A stretch of 64,000 nt of DNA from Dyadobacter sp. CY345 (GTDB lineage Bacteria > Bacteroidota > Bacteroidia > Cytophagales > Spirosomataceae): contig NZ_JAKFFS010000001.1 of NCBI RefSeq assembly GCF_021502725.1, forward strand, positions 2,232,001-2,296,000, given 5' to 3'. How positions within the stretch are numbered: position 1 is the first letter of the stretch; each line of letters opens with the position of its first letter. The notes beneath the pieces were generated by a model. That model was given only the letters and a program-made list of their open reading frames with translations. It was not told the origin of the DNA and did no database searches. A program made the position numbers and the translations under genes. Positions 53,101 to 61,439 of the stretch are shown in pieces.

Positions 53101-53265
53101 ATTTCGGTAACTGGCCAGAATTTGTTTGTGGCTACGAAATATAACGGATACGATCCGGAAGTGAACAACGACAGATCGATCAATGGTATCACATCTTACG
53201 GAATTGATTATCTGAGCTATCCAAAAGCAAAATCGATAATCTTTGGTTTAAATATTGGTTTTTAA
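50200..53265 (+). CDS. SusC/RagA-type TonB-linked outer membrane transporter
   Basis: A 1021-residue outer membrane transporter. The signal peptide is unusually Cys-rich (GICCCFLSV). A carboxypeptidase-regulatory-like domain (IPLRGKVVTAKNEGLPGVTVVI) is followed by the plug (VVGYGSTTKKDITGSVKSL, LFVVDGLALDN, IESIDVLKDASATAIYGAR, GVILITTKRG) and a long barrel ending KSIIFGLNIGF. It acts with the SusD lipoprotein 11 bases downstream to import a bound oligosaccharide, peptide or similar ligand powered by TonB. No carbohydrate-active enzyme flanks the pair, so the ligand is unknown. Confidence 0.95.
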   Translation: MRQTLLVSKRGICCCFLSVTAVFGLDANAGTAFAEKVRQTSHLSVRTMKDIPLRGKVVTAKNEGLPGVTVVIAGVDGNNKQGTTTNENGEFTFSSLEAGKKYKIDFSYIGFEKQSLAEFVLTESNSESLNITLKESAADLNEVVVGYGSTTKKDITGSVKSLKSGEFNTGIINSPEQLFQGKVAGVNVTSATGEPGGAVNITVRGPGGVRTGSTPLFVVDGLALDNSSTGGATNPLSFINPQDIESIDVLKDASATAIYGARGANGVILITTKRGKSGVATVNYSGSFGISKMARPIDVFSAEEFLTEATKLGGTFIDGKGNTDWQKEISRTAFTQNHNVALSGGSEKSTYYASFGMQKQDGILKNSSLDRYTGRINVNQKLLNDRVSVDVNLNATNTKNLRPNQGMIGSALAANPTYPAYDEAGAPFQYQDGTNPLITLALEKDQTTTNRVIGNISPSVTLFKGLVYKLNFGVDNSSSTQDLQSLANKVPFQDGRLETRDVRNSNRLLENYITYTIEKNSHNFSALVGHSYQKISLQKRAYSINKFSVGGIEPIYNPGVGQDLTLVNNRPTGEATLNELQSFFSRVNYAFKDKYLITATVRVDGSSKFGANNKYGVFPSFSVGWRLSEENFMKSSPFTDLKLRAGWGQTGNQEIPSKITQALFTSTITDKTTYPLFNTGAYPSGTTYARLANPNIQWETSAQTDLGIDFALFKGALSGSVDYFSKTSEKILLEVIPSDPVQPAGTYWTNVDNMKIINQGTEIDLSYRKNLTNGIRFGLAGNITFIKNNVKNSPYSVIPSGSAQGSGLTSATINGYISGEPIGTFYLKEFIGFDDKGINQFRDVDSDGIITDKDRVAAGSALPTKMYNFSGTFGFKGFDLAANFNGVSGNKLYDNTANSNFYKLRLSKGINVTPEAISRPEESTNNSAPVSTRFLKNGAFLRLNNLALGYNVNTTALGINNWVQTIRISVTGQNLFVATKYNGYDPEVNNDRSINGITSYGIDYLSYPKAKSIIFGLNIGF

Positions 53266-53276
53266 TTCTTACGACG

Positions 53277-54971
53277 ATGAATAAGAAATTCCCTATACTA
53301 TTGACGGTTGCCGGCATGCTGATATTCAGTAACGCCTGTACCGATTTAAAAGAAGAAGTGCTTGACGAAAACCTTGGTTCGACGTTGACGGATGAGCAGA
53401 CAGCGAATGGGCTGATCGCTCCTGTTTACGCACTTTTACCTGAATTGCACAAGCATACCAATTATTTCGCTTTACAGGAAATTTCTACGGATGAAGCAAT
53501 TTTGCCTTACCGTGGCGGTACTGACTGGGGTGATAATGGTATTTATCTGGCACTTCATGCGCACAATTCCACCAGTACCGACCCTAACATCAAAGGTACC
53601 TGGGACCAGATCGTGCAAAGTATTTCCAGATCGATCACTGCCATAACAACCTTGTCTACTGCGAGGGACGCTAACTCGGCTCTGTATCTTGCTGAGGCGC
53701 GGGGAATGCGGGCATATTATTCGATGATGATGTTAGATCTGTTCGGGATCGTGTTCATTAAAGAAGATGCTGGAACAACTTCGACAATCGTTCGCGGCGC
53801 GGAGGCGGTTGCTTACATTGAGAAAGAATTTCTTGCAGTTGAGCCGTTATTGCAAAACAAAGCAGCTGTTGGTCCCGGACGTTTGACGAAAGGTGCAGTT
53901 TGGGGACTGCTGGCCAGACTGTATCTGAACTCTGCGGTGTATAAAAATATTTATTCCCCTCAGTTTACTTTCGCCAGCAATGACATGGATAAGGTGATCG
54001 AGTATACCGACAAAATTATTAACTCGGGAGAATATAAGTTATCAGCAGATTATTTCTCAATTTTCGGAAATACAAACCATGACAATACTGAGTTGATTTT
54101 TGCTGTTGACCAGCGTCCTGATTTGAATGGTCATAATCGACTTGCTTATTTTTCACTGGCTGGTGATCAGTTTCCGCTTGCTGCTTTTCCGGCTGCAAAC
54201 GGTACAGATGGTCCTGCGATCACATCTGATTTTTATCAAACCTGGGTTCAGGCTTATGGCGCCGAAGATCCAAAACGCGATCCACGCTTTTATCAGGAAA
54301 ATTTATCCAGATATAGCAATCCTGCGGATAGCTGCATAGCAGATGCGAGTTATAAAATCAACCGCGGAATTTTGCGTGGCCAGCAGTATGGAGCGATCCG
54401 TGTGAATGGTGTTTTTCTGAGATGTCCTGATGGAAAGTTGAAAGTAGGAAGGCTGACGAATCTAAGCCGCAACCGTGGTGATCTGCCAGTTAATTTTACA
54501 GAAAAAATCGACTTTACAACAGCTGGAAGTGGGTATAGCGCGGGATACCGTGTTGAAAAATATGAATTCAGCCGCGTATCAGATACCGGAAGAAATAAAG
54601 GAGAGGCCGATATTTCAATTCTGCGTCTGGCAGATATTTACCTAATGCGTGCGGAAGCGAAGTTGCGCAAAAGCGCATCAGATGCAACGGCACTCGCGGA
54701 TGTGAACACTGTTAGAGCTGCCAGAACTTCTACTACGCCGCCACCAGCATTAACATCTCTTACGCTTGACCTTTTGTATCGTGAAAGAGGATTTGAATTA
54801 TATTGGGAAATGGTTCGTCGGACGGATATGATCCGTTTTGGAAAATATGAAGGAACCTGGACGGAGAAGACCAATAATGACGTTCATAAACGTATCTACC
54901 CGATACCTCAAACCGCTATTGACGGAGCTTCGAATTTGCCAGGTTATATGCAGCAGAATACGGGGTACTAA
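53277..54971 (+). CDS. RagB/SusD-type nutrient-binding lipoprotein
   Basis: A 564-residue surface lipoprotein with signal ending FSNAC (Cys 21). The SusD fold is seen in TPR-type helices (AEARGMRAYYSMMMLDLFGIVFI; LARLYLNSAVY) and the late region YLMRAEAKLRK, then LLYRERGFELYWEMVRRTDMIRFGKY and PIPQTAIDG. It forms the lid of the SusC transporter. The pair is the whole transcript, ending at the terminator after it. Confidence 0.94.
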   Translation: MNKKFPILLTVAGMLIFSNACTDLKEEVLDENLGSTLTDEQTANGLIAPVYALLPELHKHTNYFALQEISTDEAILPYRGGTDWGDNGIYLALHAHNSTSTDPNIKGTWDQIVQSISRSITAITTLSTARDANSALYLAEARGMRAYYSMMMLDLFGIVFIKEDAGTTSTIVRGAEAVAYIEKEFLAVEPLLQNKAAVGPGRLTKGAVWGLLARLYLNSAVYKNIYSPQFTFASNDMDKVIEYTDKIINSGEYKLSADYFSIFGNTNHDNTELIFAVDQRPDLNGHNRLAYFSLAGDQFPLAAFPAANGTDGPAITSDFYQTWVQAYGAEDPKRDPRFYQENLSRYSNPADSCIADASYKINRGILRGQQYGAIRVNGVFLRCPDGKLKVGRLTNLSRNRGDLPVNFTEKIDFTTAGSGYSAGYRVEKYEFSRVSDTGRNKGEADISILRLADIYLMRAEAKLRKSASDATALADVNTVRAARTSTTPPPALTSLTLDLLYRERGFELYWEMVRRTDMIRFGKYEGTWTEKTNNDVHKRIYPIPQTAIDGASNLPGYMQQNTGY

Positions 54972-54975
54972 TGTT

Positions 54976-55007
54976 GAATGAGTGAATGAAAGAATGAGCG
55001 AATAAAA
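54976..55007 (+). repeat. Four tandem 8-base repeats
   Basis: GAATGAGT, GAATGAAA, GAATGAGC and GAATAAAA follow one another directly after the susD stop codon. Confidence 0.6.
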
Positions 55008-55026
55008 TATGCTTATTCGAACTATG

Positions 55027-55067
55027 AGGAGTTTTGCAGGTTTGTTTCTGCAAAACTTCTTTTTTTA
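55027..55067. terminator. Terminator between susD and the cupin gene
   Basis: AGTTTTGCAG pairs with CTGCAAAACT, with an eight-base loop, followed by seven or more T. It serves the plus strand and lies just before the convergent cupin gene. Confidence 0.85.
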
Positions 55068-55079
55068 TTTATCACAATG

Positions 55080-55595
55080 TCAGTCCTGATTATTCCAGAA
55101 TTTAATCAGCCCGTTATTTTTTCCCAGCAGCGGATCTTTGTCAGGGAAGGGAACTTTTGAAATATTTTCATCAGCCAGCGGACGTTCGTTTGCTTTTCCT
55201 TTCATCAGATCATATTCCATTCCATTTGGATAAGCACCAACAATTGCGAAGTCTTTCGAGGATTCAATATTTTTATGTCCGACACCCGCCGGAATTATAA
55301 TGATATCGCCCGCTGCAACCTGAATTTTTTTACCATTGGCACCACCCAGTTGCAGTAACGCATTTCCTGAATAAACGCCTAAAACTTCATGTGTTATACT
55401 GTGGTAGTGATGATAGGGAAACACGCCATTTCGCCAGGAATTTGTCCAATTGTTAGATTCGAATTTTTGTTCAAGCCACTGAGCGCCTGGATTCCCCGTT
55501 TCAGAAAATGCCGCTTTGTAAATGATTAGCGGATATTTGCTGTTAGGAATATTCCCATCATCTTCAAAAAAATAGGTTTCAGGTACGTTTTCCAT
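55080..55595 (-). CDS. Cupin domain protein
   Basis: A 171-residue single-domain cupin. HHYHSITHEVLGVYSGNALLQLGG (motif 1, with His residues and Glu for a metal) and IIIPAGVGHKNI (motif 2) are present. It has no signal peptide. Bacteroidota copies are often annotated only as cupin domain-containing, and the ligand is unknown. It follows the amidohydrolase gene by 23 bases in the same operon. Confidence 0.85.
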   Translation of the reverse strand: MENVPETYFFEDDGNIPNSKYPLIIYKAAFSETGNPGAQWLEQKFESNNWTNSWRNGVFPYHHYHSITHEVLGVYSGNALLQLGGANGKKIQVAAGDIIIIPAGVGHKNIESSKDFAIVGAYPNGMEYDLMKGKANERPLADENISKVPFPDKDPLLGKNNGLIKFWNNQD

Positions 55596-55618
55596 AATGC
55601 CGGAATATTTTTTTGAAA

Positions 55619-56962
55619 TTATTTATTCAGCGGTCCTTTGCTTACTTGCTTTCCATCCTTCCATACCGATTCAATTTTTCTGGTATTCCTGATATCCTTT
55701 TCTGGACTTGCGGTCAATACGATAAAGTCAGCTACTTTGCCCTTTTCCAGTGTGCCATATTTGTTGTCAATTTTCAAAACAGTCGCTGCGTTTTTGGTTG
55801 CCGCTGTGATGGCCTGCATAGGCGTTAGTCCTGCCTGAACCAATAATTCCAGTTCCAAATGCTCCGAAAATCCCTGTGCACGGATTGGAAATGCACCTGA
55901 ATCGGTTCCGAGGGCGACCAAAATGCCTGCATCATGAATTTTTTTTACGTTAACAAGTGCAATCTTGAAACCCTTCATATTTCTTTCGAAATCAGGCGAA
56001 TTTTTAACCTGGTTCTGATATTTTTCGGAAACGATCATCTCATACACCCCCGGTTCGAGCGAAGCTTTGAAAAATGGCTCTTCCACCCATTCAGGTTTTC
56101 GGGAGTAGATATAGGCGAATTCATCCAGGGAAAGTGTCGGGATATAGGCGACGCCATTCTCTTTCATTTTTTTCAATAGATCATCATCGATTTCTTTGTC
56201 GCGAATACTGTGTGCCATAATATCCAGCCCCGATTCTGTCAACGAACGCGCGTCCTCTAAGTTATACAAATGACTGGCTACCGGAATTTTCCTTTTATGG
56301 GCTTCTGCAATGATCGCCTTGTAAATCTCCGGCTTGATTTTCTCAGCTTTTCCGCCGTGATCATCAACCCACATTTTGACGACAGTTGGTTTTACTTTGG
56401 CAAGATCAGCTATCAAGCTTGGTACCTGGTCAGCAGCAGTGGGGCGAAGCAGCAGGTTCATCCAGGAAGCTGGCGAACTTTCAGGCGTGTTGAATCCATA
56501 ACCGGCAGAATATAATCTGGCACCTGGAAGAAGTCCGGCTTGCGTGGAATCTATAAATCCATTAAAAATTAACGGACGATCCGTTCCCATGGTCAGTATC
56601 GTGTTTACTCCATAGTCCTGATACCTCTTCAATTGTCTTAAAATATTTTCTCTGGTATAATTTTCGGCACTTGATGTGTTTCCTTTCAACGTCCCGATAT
56701 GCGTGTGCGCACTGATGATTGCTGGGATTATTGTTTTCCCTTTCAAGTCAATCTGCATTGCAGCTGGTTCTTTTAATCCACGCTGAATGGATTCAAGAAT
56801 TCCATTTTTGATTAATATATTAACATCAGATTTTGACGCAGACCCGGTTCCATCAATCAGATTTACGTTTTTTAACAAAATCAAATCAGCTTGCTGCGCT
56901 TGTGCGGTAACCGTGAACAACAATAATACGTAAAAAATCAAGTAGCGAAAATGTAGTTTCAT
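55619..56962 (-). CDS. Exported amidohydrolase (imidazolonepropionase-like)
   Basis: A 447-residue secreted or periplasmic metal-dependent hydrolase with a Sec signal (cleavage near VTAQA). The amidohydrolase TIM barrel shows the HxH site in ISAHTHIG, a bridging Lys in VVKMWVDDHGG, later His residues in ASHLYNLEDA and MAHSIRDKEID and the catalytic Asp in LGTDSGAFP. The closing segment GTLEKGKVADFIVL is the usual beta-sandwich return. Possible substrates are dipeptides or cyclic amides; not determined. Confidence 0.88.
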   Translation of the reverse strand: MKLHFRYLIFYVLLLFTVTAQAQQADLILLKNVNLIDGTGSASKSDVNILIKNGILESIQRGLKEPAAMQIDLKGKTIIPAIISAHTHIGTLKGNTSSAENYTRENILRQLKRYQDYGVNTILTMGTDRPLIFNGFIDSTQAGLLPGARLYSAGYGFNTPESSPASWMNLLLRPTAADQVPSLIADLAKVKPTVVKMWVDDHGGKAEKIKPEIYKAIIAEAHKRKIPVASHLYNLEDARSLTESGLDIMAHSIRDKEIDDDLLKKMKENGVAYIPTLSLDEFAYIYSRKPEWVEEPFFKASLEPGVYEMIVSEKYQNQVKNSPDFERNMKGFKIALVNVKKIHDAGILVALGTDSGAFPIRAQGFSEHLELELLVQAGLTPMQAITAATKNAATVLKIDNKYGTLEKGKVADFIVLTASPEKDIRNTRKIESVWKDGKQVSKGPLNK

Positions 56963-57211
56963 CGTGTTTTTAGTTTACAGATTATGCATTATAATTATAC
57001 CAAAGCTGAGTAAAAAGTTGCTAATCAAGACAATTTATATCAACTTTTTATATTGATTTTCAATTGAAGAGAATTCATTATTTTGCTTAATTTGAAGTCA
57101 GTTTGATATCTTGTCTAATACCTTTCTATCTCGGGTATTTCAAGCCACATCGTGGCTCCCTGTTTATAGAAAATTTGGCATACGTCCGAAATGCGGCTCC
57201 ATAGGAGCCTC

Positions 57212-57259
57212 CTGATTTTGCGATAATCATTCATTCATTCATTCATTGGCCAAAATCAG
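57212..57259. repeat. CATT microsatellite enclosed by an inverted repeat
   Basis: Five copies of CATT (57228-57247) lie between CTGATTTTG (57212-57220) and CAAAATCAG (57251-57259), a perfect nine-base inverted pair. Confidence 0.75.
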
Positions 57260-57383
57260 ATATCTTGAACATGGATTTTGTGATCAAATTATTTGTTTTA
57301 AGCAAGATGAATAGAGGTAAAAAAAAACGCACCATCGAAATTTCTTAGGCGACTCCTCCGGAGTCTGAAAAGCGGCGGGGAAA

Positions 57384-57511
57384 AACGTTGAGCTATAAAC
57401 AGAATGCTCCTATTGGAGCGGTGATAACCAGGTAACCACCGATTGCAACCTCAACTTCCTTGATGAACGTTGAGCTATAAACAGAATGCTTCCATTAGAG
57501 CGGTGATAACC
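57384..57511 (+). repeat. 46-base direct repeat, two copies
   Basis: Copy 1 at 57384-57429 and copy 2 at 57466-57511 are 43/46 identical. Both start AACGTTGAGCTATAAACAG and end GAGCGGTGATAACC. In copy 1 the centre is the palindrome GCTCCTATTGGAGC; the three changes in copy 2 break it. Confidence 0.85.
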
Positions 57512-57652
57512 CGAGACCAGCGTTTTTGTGAATTTATTGTTAACATGGATTATTGTAATTTCATTTTAAACATTGGTAATCAAATGAATAAGATTAATTT
57601 ACTCTTGGCGCAAAATTAAACTCTCGTATCGATAAGTGTAGTCGTCAACTAA

Positions 57653-57697
57653 AGAAAAACCCTGAACCGGCAAATGTAGGCCGATTCAGGGTTTTTC
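57653..57697 (-). terminator. Terminator of the ribF transcript
   Basis: AGAAAAACCCTGAA(C)CGGC pairs with GGCCGATTCAGGGTTTTTCT. On the minus strand it follows the ribF stop by about 20 bases. Confidence 0.85.
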
Positions 57698-57715
57698 TTG
57701 ACTAATTATCAATTT

Positions 57716-58651
57716 CTATTTTTGATTATCAAAAAATAAGGACGCATTCTCTTTATCAATTTTAATCTGTTCGATTAAAGCATTGATCCCACTGAATTTT
57801 TGTTCAGGGCGCAAGTAATGAAGCAGCTCAACAGTCAGATCTTCTCCGTAGATTTCTTTGTCAAAATCAAAAAGATTGGCCTCGATCGTTCTGAATGTTC
57901 CGTCAACCGTTGGTCTTACACCAATATTCAGCATTCCTTTATACACTATCCCATCATAAATGGCATTGATAACATACACGCCATTGGCCGGAATTAATTT
58001 GTAAGATTCGTTTAAATGGATGTTTGCAGTGGGGAATCCGATTGTTCTGCCCAGTTGTTTACCTTTTACGACAACACCTGTGATAGCATAGGGGCGGCCC
58101 AGAAGATGTTGTGCTTCGTCTACATTTCCTGATAATAAGGATTGACGAATTCTGGAAGAACTTATCGCAAGATCTTCTATATCCTGACGGAGAATTTCTT
58201 CGACCTCAAATCCATAACTGGATGCATTTTTTTGTAAAAATTCGAAACTTCCTTCACGATTTCTCCCAAAACGATGATCATATCCGATGACCAGCTTTTT
58301 CGTGCCAATTTTCTCAACCAATATCTGACGAATAAAATCGTCTGATGAAAGTTCCGAAAATGCTCTTGTGAATGGAATAATCGCCAGATGTTGAACACCC
58401 ATTTCTGCGAAGAGTGCGATCTTTTCGTCAATAGTCGAAAGCAGCTGTAAATCCTGGCTGTCCTCTGAAACCACCATACGTGGATGAGGCCAAAATGTAA
58501 GTACAACTGACTCACCGCCAGACTGAATGCTGATTTCTTTTAATCTCGCAAGAATTTTTCTGTGGCCAATATGCAGGCCGTCAAAAGTACCACTGGTTAC
58601 TACGGCACACTCCAATCTCTCAAAGGAATCCAGGCTGTGGTATATATTCAT
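57716..58651 (-). CDS. ribF: Bifunctional riboflavin kinase/FAD synthetase
   Basis: A 311-residue cytoplasmic enzyme that makes FMN from riboflavin and then FAD. The N-terminal FAD synthetase has VTSGTFDGLHIGHRKIL and the later SSSRIRQSL; the C-terminal flavokinase (about 185-305) has GFPTANIHL with the PTAN motif and GMLNIGVRPTVDG. It overlaps truB by four bases, so the two are probably cotranslated. Confidence 0.96.
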   Translation of the reverse strand: MNIYHSLDSFERLECAVVTSGTFDGLHIGHRKILARLKEISIQSGGESVVLTFWPHPRMVVSEDSQDLQLLSTIDEKIALFAEMGVQHLAIIPFTRAFSELSSDDFIRQILVEKIGTKKLVIGYDHRFGRNREGSFEFLQKNASSYGFEVEEILRQDIEDLAISSSRIRQSLLSGNVDEAQHLLGRPYAITGVVVKGKQLGRTIGFPTANIHLNESYKLIPANGVYVINAIYDGIVYKGMLNIGVRPTVDGTFRTIEANLFDFDKEIYGEDLTVELLHYLRPEQKFSGINALIEQIKIDKENASLFFDNQK

Positions 58652-59349
58652 TCGTCAACCGGTAACTTCAATTCAACACGTTTTTGATAAATGAAATCGG
58701 TCAGATTATGGGCGTCTTTTAGCTCAAAAGTGCCAATTCTGGTCCGGCAAAGCGCGCTTAAATAGGCGCCGCTCTCCGCCGCTACCCCGAAATCTCTCAC
58801 AATACTACGAATATAAGTGCCTTTTGAACAAATGATCCTGAAATCTATGGCCGGGAAATTGGTACTGTCAATTTCGAATAACGAAATTTCAACGGTCCTT
58901 TTCTTGATTTCAGCCACCTCTCCACGCCGCGCTTTTTTATAAAGCCGTTCACCATCCACTTTAACTGCAGAATAGATTGGAGGAGTCTGCTCGATCATGC
59001 CGAGAAAAGTTTTTCTTACCGATTCGAGTACTTCTGGTGTTATATGAATTACCGGGTAGTCAGCATCAAACTCTGTTTCAAGATCAACTGAGGGAGTTGT
59101 TTTACCCAGAACGAAAGTGCCGGTGTATTCTTTTTCCTGCGCCTGGTAGGAATCAATGGTTTTTGTTTTTTTGCCTGTACACAAAATAAGTAAGCCGGTG
59201 GCAAGGGGATCCAATGTTCCGGCGTGACCAATCTTGTTGTATTTACAGGCTCTTTTTATTTTGTTGACAACATCAAATGATGTCCATTTTAGCGGTTTGT
59301 CAATCAGCAAGACTTCCCCTTCGTCTGGTATGGTAGTATCGTTACTCAA
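58648..59349 (-). CDS. truB: tRNA pseudouridine(55) synthase
   Basis: A 233-residue enzyme converting U55 in the T loop of tRNAs to pseudouridine. The catalytic Asp is in KIGHAGTLDPLATGLL (about 37-52); YTGTFVLG, PPIYSAVKVDGERLYK and SKGTYIRSIVRDFG follow in family order. The C-terminal PUA extension of E. coli TruB is absent, as is usual in Bacteroidota. Confidence 0.96.
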   Translation of the reverse strand: MSNDTTIPDEGEVLLIDKPLKWTSFDVVNKIKRACKYNKIGHAGTLDPLATGLLILCTGKKTKTIDSYQAQEKEYTGTFVLGKTTPSVDLETEFDADYPVIHITPEVLESVRKTFLGMIEQTPPIYSAVKVDGERLYKKARRGEVAEIKKRTVEISLFEIDSTNFPAIDFRIICSKGTYIRSIVRDFGVAAESGAYLSALCRTRIGTFELKDAHNLTDFIYQKRVELKLPVDE

Positions 59350-59392
59350 ATTGTTTTATCTAATTAAATTCCCCCGGTCTGCCCCGCAAGTT

Positions 59393-60172
59393 TTATACGA
59401 TGTCCAGTTTGTAACCGGATGCCAAAAGACCTAAAAGAATAAGTCCTAAAATGATTCGGTAATACCCGAAAACCTTGAAACCGTATTTCGTAAGAAAGTT
59501 GATAAAAAATTTAATCGCCAGCATCGCAACGACGAATGCGACTAAATTACCTATCAGCAAAGTTTTGATATCAGCTGCCTGAATGGTATCGTATGTTTTC
59601 AAAAGCTTGTACCCACCAGCCGCAGCCATTGTCGGTACCGCCAAAAAGAACGAGAATTCAGCAGCTTGTTTGCGGGAAAGTCCCTGCAACATACCTCCGA
59701 TGATCGTTGAAGCTGAGCGGGAAACACCCGGGATCATAGCAATACACTGGAAAAACCCGATTTTCAAAGCATCAAAGTAAGATATTTCTCTTTCGCGCGT
59801 ATTGTCGTTATTGATCCGGTCAATGAATAACAAAATAATACCACCAACCAAAAGTGAAATTGCAACGACTATTACGTTTTCGAGCATCGAATCAATAAAA
59901 TCGTTCAACAGAAAACCAAGAACCGCAGCCGGGAGAAATGCAACGAAAAGCTTAAAGTAGAAATCTGTGGATTGAAAAAAACGCTTCCAGTATAATACAA
60001 CAACCGAAAGAATAGCACCGAATTGGATATTCACAGTAAACATTTTAGTGAATTCCAGGTGGCTGATCCCCATGAACGAGGATGCTATGATCATATGTCC
60101 TGTGGAAGAAACGGGTAGGAATTCTGTGATTCCCTCAACAATAGCTAAAATAATTGCCTGCCAGATGGTCAT
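59393..60172 (-). CDS. uppP: Undecaprenyl-diphosphatase
   Basis: A 259-residue membrane enzyme of about eight helices that recycles the undecaprenyl carrier for cell wall and surface glycan synthesis. The signature segments are [15 protein letters not shown] (about 13-27) and [15 protein letters not shown] (about 146-160). It overlaps DUF3098 by four bases. Confidence 0.95.
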   Translation of the reverse strand: MTIWQAIILAIVEGITEFLPVSSTGHMIIASSFMGISHLEFTKMFTVNIQFGAILSVVVLYWKRFFQSTDFYFKLFVAFLPAAVLGFLLNDFIDSMLENVIVVAISLLVGGIILLFIDRINNDNTREREISYFDALKIGFFQCIAMIPGVSRSASTIIGGMLQGLSRKQAAEFSFFLAVPTMAAAGGYKLLKTYDTIQAADIKTLLIGNLVAFVVAMLAIKFFINFLTKYGFKVFGYYRIILGLILLGLLASGYKLDIV

Positions 60173-60384
60173 GAATTAGCGGGTTTACGTAAGATAGCCC
60201 AAAACTCAATGATGAAACCGATGATTACGATTATCGGTCCAACAGTTAATCCAAGCGTACCAAAACCAAATTCTTCGGTATCAAGACTCATAATTAAAAA
60301 ACCGCCGAGAATTACGGCTAATCCGATCAGCATCATTTTGTAGTTTGATGCACCAAATGGAAGACTGCTTTTTGTGTTGCTCAT
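60169..60384 (-). CDS. DUF3098 family small membrane protein
   Basis: A 71-residue protein with two hydrophobic helices ([20 protein letters not shown] and [20 protein letters not shown]). It is typically found between ftsX and uppP in Bacteroidota, as it is here, which hints at a role in cell envelope growth; function unknown. The ATG at 60384 is chosen; a TTG at 60405 would add seven residues. Confidence 0.85.
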   Translation of the reverse strand: MSNTKSSLPFGASNYKMMLIGLAVILGGFLIMSLDTEEFGFGTLGLTVGPIIVIIGFIIEFWAILRKPANS

Positions 60385-60420
60385 AACTTTTGTTGTGATA
60401 GTCAAAAATATTTATTTCGA

Positions 60421-61302
60421 TCAATACAGATCATCCAAAGCCATACGCAGATAACGTGCAAGAGATTGATAAGTACTCGCAATGCCAATCATTATGCCAA
60501 GCGCAAGAACAACGGCTACCAGAATAACGATCTTGTCATATTCCTGCAACATGGCCAAACCCTCTACGTTTCTTACAGCCACCTGCTGCAAGGCAATCAG
60601 TAAACCACCAGCTAAGACACCGCCGATTGTTCCCTGCATAGCGCCGCGAAGAATATACGGACGCTGAATAAATCCATTTGTAGCGCCAACAAGCTGCATA
60701 CTTCTGATCAGGAATCGCTGAGAATAAATGGCAAGTTTGATCGTATTATTGACAAGTAGTACGATAATGATCAGCATGATCAAGGCGAAACTTGCCAGCA
60801 CGATATAAATCTTGGTAACGTTACGGTTGATATTATCAGCAAGGTCTTCCTGGTAAACCACTTCGTAAATACCTTTTATTTTCTCAATATCCTTTTTAAT
60901 CAGCTGCAATTTTGACTCTTCAAAATAATCCTCGCCGATTTTAACCCGATAGCTGTCGCGCAACGGATTTTCACCTAAAAATGCTGTGAAATCTTCTTTT
61001 GTACCTTCAATAAATTCTTTGGCCGCTTCTTCTTTTGAAACAAAGGTGATAGGATTTGGCGTTTCAACAGTAGCGGAAACATAAGGTTTAGATTTCAGAA
61101 CAGTCAATATGGAGTCCTGCCCGGCCTTCGTCTCCGCTTTGTCAATGAATACCCTGACTTCAATATTTTGACGGATAATAGAAACCAGCTTTTTAGACTG
61201 AATGACCAGAAGTCCGCAAAAACCAATCAGGAATAGTGCAGCCGTCAGGCTCATAACAATCATTGCATTGGGGTAACTTCCAATTTTTTTCTTTTTAGGC
61301 AT
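60421..61302 (-). CDS. ftsX: Cell division ABC transporter permease FtsX
   Basis: A 293-residue inner membrane protein. After a short cytoplasmic end (MPKKKKIGSYPNAM) comes helix 1 (about 14-36), a periplasmic extracellular domain of about 130 residues (VRVFIDKAETKAGQDSIL), then three helices (about 170-190, 220-240, 260-280). FtsX with FtsE controls peptidoglycan hydrolases at the division site. No ftsE is in the window; in Bacteroidota the two are usually separate. Confidence 0.92.
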   Translation of the reverse strand: MPKKKKIGSYPNAMIVMSLTAALFLIGFCGLLVIQSKKLVSIIRQNIEVRVFIDKAETKAGQDSILTVLKSKPYVSATVETPNPITFVSKEEAAKEFIEGTKEDFTAFLGENPLRDSYRVKIGEDYFEESKLQLIKKDIEKIKGIYEVVYQEDLADNINRNVTKIYIVLASFALIMLIIIVLLVNNTIKLAIYSQRFLIRSMQLVGATNGFIQRPYILRGAMQGTIGGVLAGGLLIALQQVAVRNVEGLAMLQEYDKIVILVAVVLALGIMIGIASTYQSLARYLRMALDDLY

Positions 61303-61439
61303 AAAAAGGGATATTGTACAATCCTGTTTTACTCAAACTTTCGAATGAAGTAATGATGGCAAAAATACTGATTAATCTAAGACTGATACTTTATACGGAT
61401 CAATCTTAACTATTTTTAACGAATGTAATCCGCCAGAAA

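Larger units (their letters stand above)
56963..57715. other. Gene-free, repeat-rich stretch of 753 bases
   Basis: No coding gene is supported. The region holds short palindromes built on GGCTCC and GGAGCC (57195-57209, 57351-57365, 57406-57419), three copies of CTATAAACAG (one inverted, 57160-57169; direct, 57393-57402 and 57475-57484), a 46-base direct repeat and a CATT microsatellite inside a hairpin, then the ribF terminator. Confidence 0.75.

Noticed and set aside
57384..57511. Possible CRISPR array
   Set aside because: Only two repeat copies are present, with a 36-base gap, the repeat is longer than usual for this spacing, and no cas gene is in the window.
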